From: Prosthecobacter algae
Lineage (GTDB): Bacteria; Verrucomicrobiota; Verrucomicrobiia; Verrucomicrobiales; Verrucomicrobiaceae
Assembly (NCBI RefSeq): GCF_039542385.1
Contig: NZ_BAABIA010000004.1
Coordinates: 1 to 64,000, forward strand
Direction of reading: 5' to 3'
Length of the DNA stretch: 64,000 bases
Part shown: positions 8,476 through 16,845 of the stretch, piece after piece
Layout: the number at the start of each line of letters is the position of its first letter
Position numbering within the stretch: the first letter of the stretch is position 1
The notes under the pieces: model-generated
What the model saw: only the letters and a program-made list of their open reading frames with translations
Databases searched by the model: none
What the model was told of the DNA's origin: nothing
Position numbers and translations under genes: made by a program

Positions 8476-8634
8476 GGAGCGCGGAGACTCTTCTCCGCCT
8501 TCATGATTCAGCGGCGCAGCCGCCAAGATTCTCAACGAAAGGACAAAATCTAATAGACATCCTATCTCCAAAGAGATTCGGTTTGGCGGCTGCGCCGCAA
8601 GGGTTTTAAAAGCGGAGAAGAGTCTCCGCGCTCC
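8476..8634. repeat. 159-bp palindromic MITE-like element
   Basis: The outer arms, 8476-8498 and 8612-8634, are a perfect 23-bp inverted repeat centred on GACTCTTCTCCGC. A second, inner inverted pair lies at 8511-8526 and 8583-8598 (core GGCGCAGCCGCC). The ~56-bp centre is AT-richer and has no ORF of note. It shows no transposase. It is probably a non-autonomous mobile element or a structured dispersed repeat. Confidence 0.85.
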
Positions 8635-8717
8635 TCTCATGTCGCTTTCTCCAAGAGGCCCATGAGATCTGACTTCAAGGGATCAATCACACGCGCATTA
8701 GTTGTGTTCGGCCTCCC

Positions 8718-10067
8718 TCAGGCCGCGGCGCGGAGGGGTGGGTGCCAGGCGTTGCGCACGGCAAAGTTTTCTGCTGCGGGCACCTGCCAGACGAGGTATT
8801 TGGACAGCATCTTCATAAGGCTGCGACTGTAGCCGCTGCGGGTGTAGCCCCCTGAGGCCATGCTGGCGATGTGGAAGGTGGAGTGCCGCTCCATGACGCT
8901 AGCGATGTTAAAGGGGGATGGCTTCATGGCCAGGTTCTTGCCCGCAAGATGGATCTGGAAAATGCGGCCATCGTAAAAGTAGCGCACGAGGTCCGTCCAC
9001 GCCTGGTGCCACTCCACAATGCGGCGGCTGTAACGATCCAGGGCGCGGGCGAGGGCGGCGGGATTGTGGAGGATTTGCGTGCCTTTGGAAAAGACGCATT
9101 CGTCGAGTTGGCGCGCGCCCTCTAGCGACATGAAGAGGCCGGGGGAGAGCATGGGATCCACAAAGCCGTAGGCATCCCCCAGCAGCACCCAGCCGGGGCC
9201 GTGGCCCTGTTGGGAGAGGAGCTGGTAGTTGGTGTAAGTCATCACCGGGGAGACCCGGCGGGCACGGCTGCCTTTGGCGGCGAGGATGGGCTCCTGCCGG
9301 ATGGCGTTTTCCAGGCGTTCTTCGGCGGTGGCTCCCAGGGTGGGGGCGTGGGCTTTATTCACCACGATACCCACGGAAAGGCGGCCGGGCAGGGGGATGC
9401 GCCAGCTCCACCCAGCGCGGAGGACGGAGATGATGACCTGGCCGGGCTCCACTTCGTCATGGTCGAAGTCTTCAAAGTGGGCGAAGTAGGCGATGTCGTC
9501 CCGCTCGCCTCGGACGGCGGGGATGTTCATGCTGCGGGCGAAGGTGCGGGCGCGGCCGGAGGCATCTACCAGCAGGGGTTTGGCATCGGGCGGCAGGCCC
9601 GCTTTTGCCAGGCTGTCTGCACTCAGGCGCAGGGTGGGCTGGCCGTTTTCCACGCTGGGTTCCAGGGTGGCCCGGGCATGGACAAAACGGGCACCGAGTT
9701 CCTCAGCCCGCACGCGCAGGAGGTTGTCCAGTTCGGGGCGCGGGGTGTTGTAGGAGTAGGGGGGCAGGTGGCCCTCCACATTTTTGAAGCTGAAGTGGAT
9801 GCGCGGGCCGTCATCGGTGACGAAGAAGGAGGCTCCGGGCTTGCGGGTGGACATAGCGGCCACGCGCTCCTCAATGCCGAGCTGACGAAAAACGGGGACG
9901 ACACCGGGTATGAGGGATTCGCCGACGAGGAGGCTGGGGCGTTTGTCATCATCGAAGACAACGCAGGCAATGCCGCGCTGGGCCAGCAGGGCGGCGAGGG
10001 TGCAGCCAGCAGGTCCGGCACCTACAATCACGACTTCCGGGGAATTCTCCATCATCACAGACATCAT
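8718..10067 (-). CDS. Flavin-dependent halogenase-like FAD monooxygenase
   Basis: A 449-residue flavoprotein. The FAD Rossmann motif is VVIVGAGPAGCTLAALLAQRG (residues 12-32, GxGxxG at 16-21). Three halogenase marks are visible: a Lys in STRKPGASFF (Lys76, at the expected place of the catalytic lysine), WSWRIP at 220-225 (exact WxWxIP), and FVDPMLSPG at 302-310 (exact FxxPxxSxG) just after the second FAD motif LLGDAYG. Flavin-dependent halogenases use FADH2, O2 and halide to make a Lys-chloramine or HOCl that halogenates aromatic substrates. No flavin reductase, PKS or NRPS is nearby. Related oxidoreductases and prenyl reductases share the fold, so activity is an inference. The start may be any of four closely spaced ATGs. 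Confidence 0.75.
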   Translation of the reverse strand: MMSVMMENSPEVVIVGAGPAGCTLAALLAQRGIACVVFDDDKRPSLLVGESLIPGVVPVFRQLGIEERVAAMSTRKPGASFFVTDDGPRIHFSFKNVEGHLPPYSYNTPRPELDNLLRVRAEELGARFVHARATLEPSVENGQPTLRLSADSLAKAGLPPDAKPLLVDASGRARTFARSMNIPAVRGERDDIAYFAHFEDFDHDEVEPGQVIISVLRAGWSWRIPLPGRLSVGIVVNKAHAPTLGATAEERLENAIRQEPILAAKGSRARRVSPVMTYTNYQLLSQQGHGPGWVLLGDAYGFVDPMLSPGLFMSLEGARQLDECVFSKGTQILHNPAALARALDRYSRRIVEWHQAWTDLVRYFYDGRIFQIHLAGKNLAMKPSPFNIASVMERHSTFHIASMASGGYTRSGYSRSLMKMLSKYLVWQVPAAENFAVRNAWHPPLRAAA

Positions 10068-10804
10068 GCCATTTTACGCCCGCTCTTCAAGGCGGGCATC
10101 AGGCATTTGCATGAAGAGGCCGAATTTCGCTTTTTTGGAGTGGCCCGAAACCTGGCTAGAAAGCCAGTTCGGTCTGGAATTTTAAACCCCTTCCATGATA
10201 TGAATGCCAGACATCTTACATTTTCGGAAATGCGTGGCGGTGATTTATGGATGCCCTGTCAGACAAAAACTTTTTTTCCCATGGGGGAGCCTTGGCGGTG
10301 GTATTTTTGGTAGCGTTTTTTCTCCGTTTGAACTCACTAGCTTGCTTTCGGAGAGAGGACTTTTTCAAGTTAGTAGCTGAGGGTGAAGCGAGTAACTGGT
10401 GACTTAGATTGGAGGAAGTAAGCGGAGATAAAATGAAGCTTGAAGTGCAGGGTGAATTCTTGATTTCGCGGGCGGCAACTGGCCTGATAGCTAGGAATGA
10501 AGCTGGAAAAGGAGGTCAGCCTAACAGGGTGTTTTTTCGAATTTTTGATGATTTTTGGCAGGGCTTTCATATGAAAAATCTTGAAATGTCAGTCAGATGA
10601 TTTTTTCGAGTCACGAGCTGGTCGGTGTCGCTCGTGAATCACATGTGTTTACAATGTGTAGTAAGTCGATAAATTAGGACTCTATATACTGCATTTCAGA
10701 TCTTGAATTATCTTGTTGACCGCCGTGAAGGTTGTCTGCAAACAGGGGGCTGTGCTTTGAGGTATTTTTGATCTCGGAGTCCAATCCCCTTCTTCTTCTG
10801 AAAG
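10068..10804. other. Long AT-richer intergenic region upstream of the Phc-like operon
   Basis: This 737-bp gap separates the divergent halogenase and Phc-like operons and must hold both promoters. It is visibly lower in GC than its neighbours. Two overlapping 60-odd-codon ORFs on opposite strands (around 10370-10600) have no protein-like pattern. The only clear structure is the inverted repeat at 10611-10637. A small RNA or leader cannot be excluded by eye. Confidence 0.5.
10611..10637. promoter_or_regulatory. Inverted repeat upstream of the Phc-like operon (possible operator)
   Basis: TCACGAGC (10611-10618) and GCTCGTGA (10630-10637) form a perfect 8-bp dyad with an 11-bp spacer. It lies about 170 bp before the first gene of the operon. 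Dyads of this size are typical of dimeric regulator sites, but there is no direct evidence that a protein binds here. Confidence 0.35.
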
Positions 10805-12259
10805 ATGCCCGCAGACTCCGCAGACCTGATTCCTGGCTCCCCAGGGCTGAACGCTGAAAATCTCAGCATCATTGTGTGCCGGAACAGCCAGGGGGCGGAG
10901 GTAAGGGGGACGGTGCACAGGCTGACCCGCCACCTGGCGGTGTTTGAAGTTTACAATCCCTATAGCATTTTGCAGCTCTCGGAGGTGCTGATGGATTTTC
11001 GGGTGACGGTGAATGACCGGATGCTGTATTCGGGCCGCGCGGTGGTGACGAATCTGGTGAACACCGGCATCATGCTCATCCTGGAGGCCTCGCTGGATGA
11101 GGAAGGGTGGATGGACCCAGATATCTTCGCCCCGCTGCAGCAGCGGCTGGGCCTGGGGGAGGAGCTGGCGACCCTGCTGCGGGATACGAGCCGGATTTTC
11201 CAGGTGAGCCCGAATTTCAAGATCGTCGTGATTGATATTCTGACGGTGCTCACGGATCTGCGTCGCTGGCTGGAGCAGGTGGAGCTGTGTGTGCGTTCCC
11301 TGCCGACCGGGGACCGCCTGGAGTCCGAGTTGTATGCCATTCAAGAGGTGGAAAAGCTGGTGCTGCCAGCGCTGTGGCCGCTGTTTTTGAAGTTCGAGGA
11401 AGCGGCGGCGGAGGTGCCTCAGGAGCTGCTGCCCGTGCACCGTGGCTACATCAAGAGGCAGTTGCACCCCATCGTGCTGTGCTCCCCCTTCACCTACCGC
11501 ACGTATCAAAAACCCCTGGGTTATGCGGGGGACTATGAAATGGTGAGCATGATGCTGCGGTCACCGTATGAGGGCAGCTCAGTCTTTGCGAAGTTGATCA
11601 ACCGCGTCTTTCTGGAATCTCCCACGGTGGTGGCGCACCGGAACCGGATCACCTACCTGACGAAGCAACTGCATGATGAGACGGAACGGGTGCTGCCTGA
11701 AGGGAGAAAGGCTCGTTTCTTTAACCTCGGCTGTGGCCCGGCGCAGGAGGTGCAGCGCTTTATCTCGACCGATGAGCTGAGCCATGAAGCGGACTTTACC
11801 CTGGTGGACTTCAATGATGAGACGCTGGAACACACGCAGGGTACCCTACAGCACCTGTGCCAGGACTATGACCGGCGGATGGCCCTGCAGTTTGTGAAGA
11901 AATCCGTGCACCAGATGATGAAGGAGGCCGGGAGGCCGCAGGGCGGTGGCGCCGGATATGACGTGGTTTATTGCGCGGGCCTTTTCGACTACCTTTCAGA
12001 CCGCGTCTGTCGTCGCCTGCTGGAGATCTTTTATGACATGGTGGCTCCGGGCGGGCTGCTGATCGCCACGAACGTGCACTCGCGAAATCCCTCGCGCTAC
12101 TGGATGGAGTGTGTGATGGACTGGCACTTGGTCTATCGCAATGATGAGCAGTTCCTGAGTCTGGCACCCAGCCGTGCGCCGGCGGGGGCGACCGTCATCC
12201 GCGAAGATGAGACGGGGGTAAATATTTTCATGGAGGTACGCAAGCCGAAGAATGCCTGA
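10805..12259 (+). CDS. PhcB-like SAM-dependent methyltransferase (quorum-sensing signal synthase family)
   Basis: A 484-residue protein resembling PhcB, which methylates 3-hydroxy fatty acids to volatile 3-OH fatty-acid methyl ester signals in Ralstonia and relatives. Residues ~20-100 form a beta-rich domain (GTVHRLTRHLAVFEVYNPYS...SGRAVVTNLVNTGIMLILEA) that looks PilZ-like but lacks the canonical RxxxR and DxSxxG c-di-GMP motifs. A helical middle ends in the family block KPLGYAGDYEMVSMM (236-250). The methyltransferase has motif I at 307-315 (NLGCGPAQE), the acidic loop FTLVDFNDETL and VVYCAGLFDYLSD. The stop overlaps the next start by 8 bp, implying translational coupling. The chemical product is inferred from family and gene order. 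Confidence 0.8.
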   Translation: MPADSADLIPGSPGLNAENLSIIVCRNSQGAEVRGTVHRLTRHLAVFEVYNPYSILQLSEVLMDFRVTVNDRMLYSGRAVVTNLVNTGIMLILEASLDEEGWMDPDIFAPLQQRLGLGEELATLLRDTSRIFQVSPNFKIVVIDILTVLTDLRRWLEQVELCVRSLPTGDRLESELYAIQEVEKLVLPALWPLFLKFEEAAAEVPQELLPVHRGYIKRQLHPIVLCSPFTYRTYQKPLGYAGDYEMVSMMLRSPYEGSSVFAKLINRVFLESPTVVAHRNRITYLTKQLHDETERVLPEGRKARFFNLGCGPAQEVQRFISTDELSHEADFTLVDFNDETLEHTQGTLQHLCQDYDRRMALQFVKKSVHQMMKEAGRPQGGGAGYDVVYCAGLFDYLSDRVCRRLLEIFYDMVAPGGLLIATNVHSRNPSRYWMECVMDWHLVYRNDEQFLSLAPSRAPAGATVIREDETGVNIFMEVRKPKNA

Positions 12260-14939
12260 CAAGACCTCCATCGACCAGCCCCAGCTCTGGGAGGCCTTTG
12301 AGGCGGATGAGGTGCAGATCCGGCGGCGAAATTTTCGTGTCTGCTGCGTGCTGACGGCCATTTTCATGCCGTCAGGGGCCAGCCTGGACCTGCTGGTCTA
12401 TGACTTTGAGCACATGCTGCAGTTTCTGCCTGCGCGTCTGCTCAGCAGTGTGTGCCTGCTGGGGCTGTGGGTGGCGCTGGGCTTTGCCCAAACGGTGAAG
12501 TCGGTGCGGGTGCTGGGGCTGCTGGTGGCGATGCCGCCCATCCTTTCCATCGCCTGGATGATTTATCAGTTGGGCGGGGCGAACTCTCCTTATTACGCGG
12601 GGATGAACCTGATCATGGTCGGTGCGGCGCTGATGATGAGGTGGACGACCCGGGACAGCATCATTGTGGTGACGCTGACGCTGATTTCCTACGGTGTGGT
12701 GTGCCTGAACAACAACCTAGCGGGGCATGAAAAGATCCTGTACAACAACGGCTTTTTCCTGTTTTTGACGGCGGTGATGGTGGTGGTGGGCACCTGGCTT
12801 TACACGGGCATCCGTTTTAACGAATTCATCCTGCGCCGCCGCCTCAATGAAAAGAGCACGGAGCTGCTGGATGCCAATGCGATGCTGGAGGAAAGCAATA
12901 CGAAGCTGCGCGAGCTGGATGATGCGAAGAGCCGCTTCTTTGCCAACGTGAGCCATGAGCTGCGTACGCCGCTGACGCTGCTCATCGCGCCCATCGAGTC
13001 CCTGATCAACCAGCGAAACCACCTGAGCGAGGAGCAGAAGTCCGATCTGCTGGCGACCATGCAGAGCAATGCGATGCGCCTGCTGAAGCTGATCAATGAC
13101 TTGCTGGACCTGGTGCGGCTGGAGTCAGGCACGATCCAGATCCGCAGCGCCCCGGTGGCGCTGGAGGATTTTGTGCGCGGGCTGGGCAAGGCGGTGGCGG
13201 GTGTGGCTAAGGACAAGCGCATCAATCTCCAGGTGGACTGCGAGAGTGGCATGGGCCGGGTGATGGCGGATGCGGAGAAGCTGGAGCGCATCTGCCTGAA
13301 CTTGCTGTTCAACGCCTTGAAGTTCACCCCGGCAGGCGGCACGGTGCAGTTGAACGCCACGCGGGCAGGCTCCTGGTTCCGGCTGGAGGTGAAGGACTCC
13401 GGGGTGGGCATCGCGGCGGCCGATGTGCCGAACATTTTCAACCGCTTCTGGCAGGCGGACACCTCCTCGCAGCGCAAATTCCAGGGCATGGGCATCGGCC
13501 TTTCGCTGGTGAAGGAAATCGCCGAGGCGCATGGTGGCAGCGTGGCCGTGCAGAGCGAGCGCGGGAAGGGCACCTCCATGTCGGTGATCCTGCCATTCCA
13601 GCAGGCGGAGGAAGTGGCAGAGACGACGGCTGAGGACGAGATCCCAGACATGGAGCCTGTGGCGCAGAAGGAGTGGATCAGCGAGCTGTACCGGCGTGCG
13701 GAAATGTTCCCGGCGATGACCTCGCTGCAGGCGACGCTGCGGCCGATGGAGCTGGGGGTAGGGCGGCGGAGCAAGAAGCCGAAGCTGTTGATCGCGGACG
13801 ATGAGCCTGACATGCTGCGCTTCCTTCGCTCGCAGCTTTCGGAGACGTTTGAGGTCATTGAGGCGGTGGATGGGCACCAGGCAGTGGAAAAGGCGGCACA
13901 GTTCCTGCCGGACATCATTCTTTCTGACATGATGATGCCGGAGAAGGACGGCCTGCAGGTGTGCCGGGAGCTGCGCGAGCGCACCTCCACCCGAGGCATC
14001 CCGGTAGTGCTGCTGACGGCGCGTGCGGATGAGAAGACGAAGATCGACTGCCTGATGGCGGGGGCGAGTGACTTTCTGGGCAAGCCGTTTTCCCTCACGG
14101 AGCTTTCCGTGCGGCTGAAGAACCTGACGGATTCGCACCTCTTCCAGCGTGAGCTACAGGTGCAGAAGCAGCGGCTGGAGGCAGCACTGGAGCAGGTGAA
14201 GGAGACGGAGGCGATGCTGGTGCGCAATGAGAAGCTTGCCTCCCTGGGCAGGTTGAGCGCGGGCCTGATCCATGAGATCAACAATCCGCTCAACTATGCG
14301 AAGCAGGCGCTCTTTGTGCTGCGTGACACGGCGGGCAAGCTGACGGAGGCGGATCGGCCTGACTTTGTGGAGACGCTGGGCGACATCGAAAACGGGGTGG
14401 ACCGAGTGGCCCGCATCATCAGCGATCTGCGCGGCTTCTCCAGGACGACGCATCAAGTGGCCGGTAATTTTAACCTGAGCCAAGCCGTGGAAACGACGCT
14501 GCGATTCTTCTCCCACGCGATCAAGGACGGCGTGGAGGTGAAGCTGGACCTGCCGCAGTATGTGGAAGCGGTGGGAGACCAGAACCAGTTCATCCAGGTG
14601 CTCATCAATCTCATTCAGAACTCCATGGATGCGATGTCAGAGAAGACCTACCCGGAAGGGCAGGAGCGCTGCCTGTCCATCTGGGCCACCCAAAATGGCA
14701 CGATGGCGGCGCTGCACATCCGTGATAACGGCCCCGGCATCCCGGAGGAAAACCGGAATAATATCTTTGATCCTTTCTTTACGACTAAGGATGTTGGCGC
14801 GGGTATGGGCCTGGGCCTGTCCATTTGCCACCAGATTATGGCTGAACACGGGGGGCGGATCCTCCTTGAAAGCGTCCTTGGTGAGTTCTGTGAATTTGTT
14901 TTGGAATTTCCCGTGACCGCTCCCATACTCGAAGCCTGA
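12252..14939 (+). CDS. PhcS-PhcR-like fused hybrid histidine kinase / response regulator kinase
   Basis: An 895-residue membrane protein. Six hydrophobic helices (about residues 30-205) form the sensor, matching the six-helix PhcS type. The first kinase has FFANVSHELRTPLTLL with His235, an N-box (LLFNALKFTPAGG) and DSGVGI. A receiver follows (LLIADDEPDMLRFL, phospho-acceptor Asp559 in DIILSDMMMPEKDG). After a coiled coil a second kinase appears: SLGRLSAGLIHEINNPLNY (His674), LINLIQNSMDAM, DNGPGIPEENR and GAGMGLGLSICHQ. In Ralstonia the first half is PhcS and the receiver-kinase half is PhcR, encoded separately; here they are one chain. It probably senses the signal made by the upstream methyltransferase and relays His235-Asp559. 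Confidence 0.85.
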   Translation: MPDKTSIDQPQLWEAFEADEVQIRRRNFRVCCVLTAIFMPSGASLDLLVYDFEHMLQFLPARLLSSVCLLGLWVALGFAQTVKSVRVLGLLVAMPPILSIAWMIYQLGGANSPYYAGMNLIMVGAALMMRWTTRDSIIVVTLTLISYGVVCLNNNLAGHEKILYNNGFFLFLTAVMVVVGTWLYTGIRFNEFILRRRLNEKSTELLDANAMLEESNTKLRELDDAKSRFFANVSHELRTPLTLLIAPIESLINQRNHLSEEQKSDLLATMQSNAMRLLKLINDLLDLVRLESGTIQIRSAPVALEDFVRGLGKAVAGVAKDKRINLQVDCESGMGRVMADAEKLERICLNLLFNALKFTPAGGTVQLNATRAGSWFRLEVKDSGVGIAAADVPNIFNRFWQADTSSQRKFQGMGIGLSLVKEIAEAHGGSVAVQSERGKGTSMSVILPFQQAEEVAETTAEDEIPDMEPVAQKEWISELYRRAEMFPAMTSLQATLRPMELGVGRRSKKPKLLIADDEPDMLRFLRSQLSETFEVIEAVDGHQAVEKAAQFLPDIILSDMMMPEKDGLQVCRELRERTSTRGIPVVLLTARADEKTKIDCLMAGASDFLGKPFSLTELSVRLKNLTDSHLFQRELQVQKQRLEAALEQVKETEAMLVRNEKLASLGRLSAGLIHEINNPLNYAKQALFVLRDTAGKLTEADRPDFVETLGDIENGVDRVARIISDLRGFSRTTHQVAGNFNLSQAVETTLRFFSHAIKDGVEVKLDLPQYVEAVGDQNQFIQVLINLIQNSMDAMSEKTYPEGQERCLSIWATQNGTMAALHIRDNGPGIPEENRNNIFDPFFTTKDVGAGMGLGLSICHQIMAEHGGRILLESVLGEFCEFVLEFPVTAPILEA

Positions 14940-14965
14940 CGCAGCCGCGTCTAATAGACTCCCTC

Positions 14966-16231
14966 ATGCAAAACCTCTACGATTATAAACGCTACGCAGT
15001 CCTTTACGTGGACGATGAAGAAATGGCGCTGAAGTACTTTGAGAAAACCTTCGGTGGCGAGTTCCGAATCTTGACCGCCACGAATGCCAATGAAGGCCTC
15101 AAGCTGATCGAGTCGCGCGGGGATGAAATCGGCGTTCTGTTGACGGACCAGCGCATGCCCGGGCAGAAAGGCGTGCAGCTTTTGGAGCGTGCCCGGCAGA
15201 TCCGTCCGAAGATCGTCCGCATGATGATCACTGCCTTTGCCGACTTTGGCGTGACGGTGGATGCGGTGAACCTGGGCAATGTCTTCCGCTATGTGTCCAA
15301 GCCTTTGCAGGTGGAAGACATGCGCAACACACTGCGCCGGGCGATGGAATTTTTCCTGCTGCAGCGGGAGCGGGACGACCTGCTGCGCGAGAAGCTGAGC
15401 GTGCTGCAAAACATGGTCATCACAGACCGCGTGATCAGCCTGGGAGTGCTGGCCAGTGGACTGTGCCAGAACCTGCGCAACCCGCTGGAGGCGGTGCAGA
15501 CTTTCCTGAACCTGACGCCGCTGAAGCTGCGCCAGGAAAGCGTGGACATGGACCGGTTGCAGGACCCTTCCTTCTGGCGTGACTTTCACTCGCAGGTGCT
15601 GAAGCAGGCGGGCCGCATTTCGGAACTGATCGGGGAACTGGATGGCGCGAGCCTGGCGGACACAATCAAGGCCGAGGCCCCGCTGAATGTGGCGGAAAGC
15701 ATCCAGACGGTGGTGGCTGGGCTTCAGGCCGGACTCCAGGCCAAAAACATCCGGCTGGATCTGGAAATCGCCGATGGACTGCCAGCGATCTCGACCGAGC
15801 GCGCGCGTTTTGAGCGCATGTTCCAGCTTCTGATTCAGGACGAGATCGACGTGCTGCCTGCGGGGTCCCGCATCGCGCTGTCGGCCAAGGCTCAACGCTT
15901 TGCCGACCGTCCAGTCTCCATCCAGTTCACCCTTCAGGATGACGGCCCGGGCCTGCCCCAGGGGGCGCTGCGCTCTGTGTTTGATCCCTTCGCCATCCGT
16001 CTGGAGGATGCACCCGACTTCGGCCTGAATCTCATGGCTGTGTTCTTCCTGGTGTATCACCACGGCGGCAACATCCAGGCCGAGAACAATGGGGAGCGCG
16101 GGGCGCAGTTTAAAATCGACATCCCGCTGCTGGCTGATAACCCGCCCGCAGTGGCCACCAGCAGCCGCGACTTTGTGACGAAGGTGCTGATGAACGACCT
16201 GCTGTGGGAGCGCCTGCTGGCCGGGGACTGA
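14966..16231 (+). CDS. PhcQ-like response regulator with degenerate histidine-kinase module
   Basis: A 421-residue cytoplasmic protein, last gene of the operon, 26 bp after the fused kinase. The N-terminal receiver is complete: AVLYVDDEEMALKYF, phospho-acceptor Asp61 in VLLTDQRMPGQKG, and the closing Lys in FRYVSKPL. A helical linker leads to a kinase-like region, but where an active kinase has H-E-x-N-N-P this one reads GLCQNLRNPLEA, so the phospho-accepting His is Gln168. The ATPase part keeps a G1-like DDGPGLPQG and a GLNLMAVFF segment, while the N-box Asn is lost (QLLIQDEIDVLPAG). It is most likely an output or regulatory protein that receives phosphate from the fused kinase. It has no DNA-binding domain. 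Confidence 0.83.
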   Translation: MQNLYDYKRYAVLYVDDEEMALKYFEKTFGGEFRILTATNANEGLKLIESRGDEIGVLLTDQRMPGQKGVQLLERARQIRPKIVRMMITAFADFGVTVDAVNLGNVFRYVSKPLQVEDMRNTLRRAMEFFLLQRERDDLLREKLSVLQNMVITDRVISLGVLASGLCQNLRNPLEAVQTFLNLTPLKLRQESVDMDRLQDPSFWRDFHSQVLKQAGRISELIGELDGASLADTIKAEAPLNVAESIQTVVAGLQAGLQAKNIRLDLEIADGLPAISTERARFERMFQLLIQDEIDVLPAGSRIALSAKAQRFADRPVSIQFTLQDDGPGLPQGALRSVFDPFAIRLEDAPDFGLNLMAVFFLVYHHGGNIQAENNGERGAQFKIDIPLLADNPPAVATSSRDFVTKVLMNDLLWERLLAGD

Positions 16232-16256
16232 AGCCTGTAACGTCGACGTTTCTTTG

Positions 16257-16292
16257 AAAAGCCCGGACGGCCCTGCGCCTCCGGGCTTTTTT
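16257..16292. terminator. Bidirectional terminator closing the Phc-like operon
   Basis: An 11-bp perfect stem (AAAAGCCCGGA / TCCGGGCTTTT) with a 12-nt loop and T-runs on both strands. It lies between the convergent 3' ends of the PhcQ-like gene and the NTF2-like gene. Confidence 0.92.
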
Positions 16293-16303
16293 GTCGCGCG
16301 GTC

Positions 16304-16786
16304 TCAGGGGAGGGAGATGGGGTGGATATCCGCGTTATGGATACGGAGGATCTTCCAGGTCCAGGGCCAGAGGCCTTCCTTGTGCCACTGAAAGTGCCAG
16401 GGCTCCTTCATTTCATTCACGTGGGCCATGATCGCGGGACCAAAGCCAAGACCCTGGCCATCCAAGCGGATGGAGACGGAGGCCTGCCCCTGGCTATCCT
16501 GTGCCTGACTTTGGAGGATGCGGGTCTGGAGGGTGAGGCTGATGAACTGGCTGAGCACCTGCTCCCCATTTTCCACCGCAGTATCGCGTGTGTGGCCCAT
16601 GGCATCGGTGTAGGTGGTGGCCAGCATGGACTTCACCTCCTTCCAGTCGCGGTCCTCCACGGCGGAAAGAAACTGTGCCTGGGCGGCGAGCATCTGCTTT
16701 TCCTCCGGAGTGCCAAAGAGCCACCAGCCCAGCCAGGCAGCAGCGATGAGGGCGGGGAGGAAATAAACGAAGCGTGGAAGGCGCAT
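16304..16786 (-). CDS. Membrane-anchored NTF2-like hypothetical protein
   Basis: A 160-residue protein with an N-terminal membrane anchor or uncleaved signal (FVYFLPALIAAAWLGWWLF). The rest has the layout of a small cone-shaped NTF2/SnoaL-type domain: a long helix (EEKQMLAAQAQFLSAVEDRDWKEVKSML), a short helical turn, then strands such as SQGQASVSIRLDG and a closing Trp-rich edge (EPWHFQWHKEGLWPWTWKILRI). NTF2-like domains bind small ligands or serve as scaffolds; no catalytic residues can be assigned. It diverges from the Nudix gene. The function is unknown. Confidence 0.7.
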   Translation of the reverse strand: MRLPRFVYFLPALIAAAWLGWWLFGTPEEKQMLAAQAQFLSAVEDRDWKEVKSMLATTYTDAMGHTRDTAVENGEQVLSQFISLTLQTRILQSQAQDSQGQASVSIRLDGQGLGFGPAIMAHVNEMKEPWHFQWHKEGLWPWTWKILRIHNADIHPISLP

Positions 16787-16845
16787 GCCTGTTTATTTCA
16801 GGCCGGGCCGCAGGCCTCAAGGAGAAAAAGCCGGGAGGTGGATTG

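Noticed and set aside
10370..10600. Small ORFs on both strands between the halogenase and the Phc-like operon
   Set aside because: They overlap on opposite strands, have no clear ribosome binding sites and no protein-like composition.
12800..14293. 497-codon minus-strand ORF inside the fused kinase gene
   Set aside because: Ser/Arg-rich with no domain; caused by codon bias of the plus-strand kinase gene.
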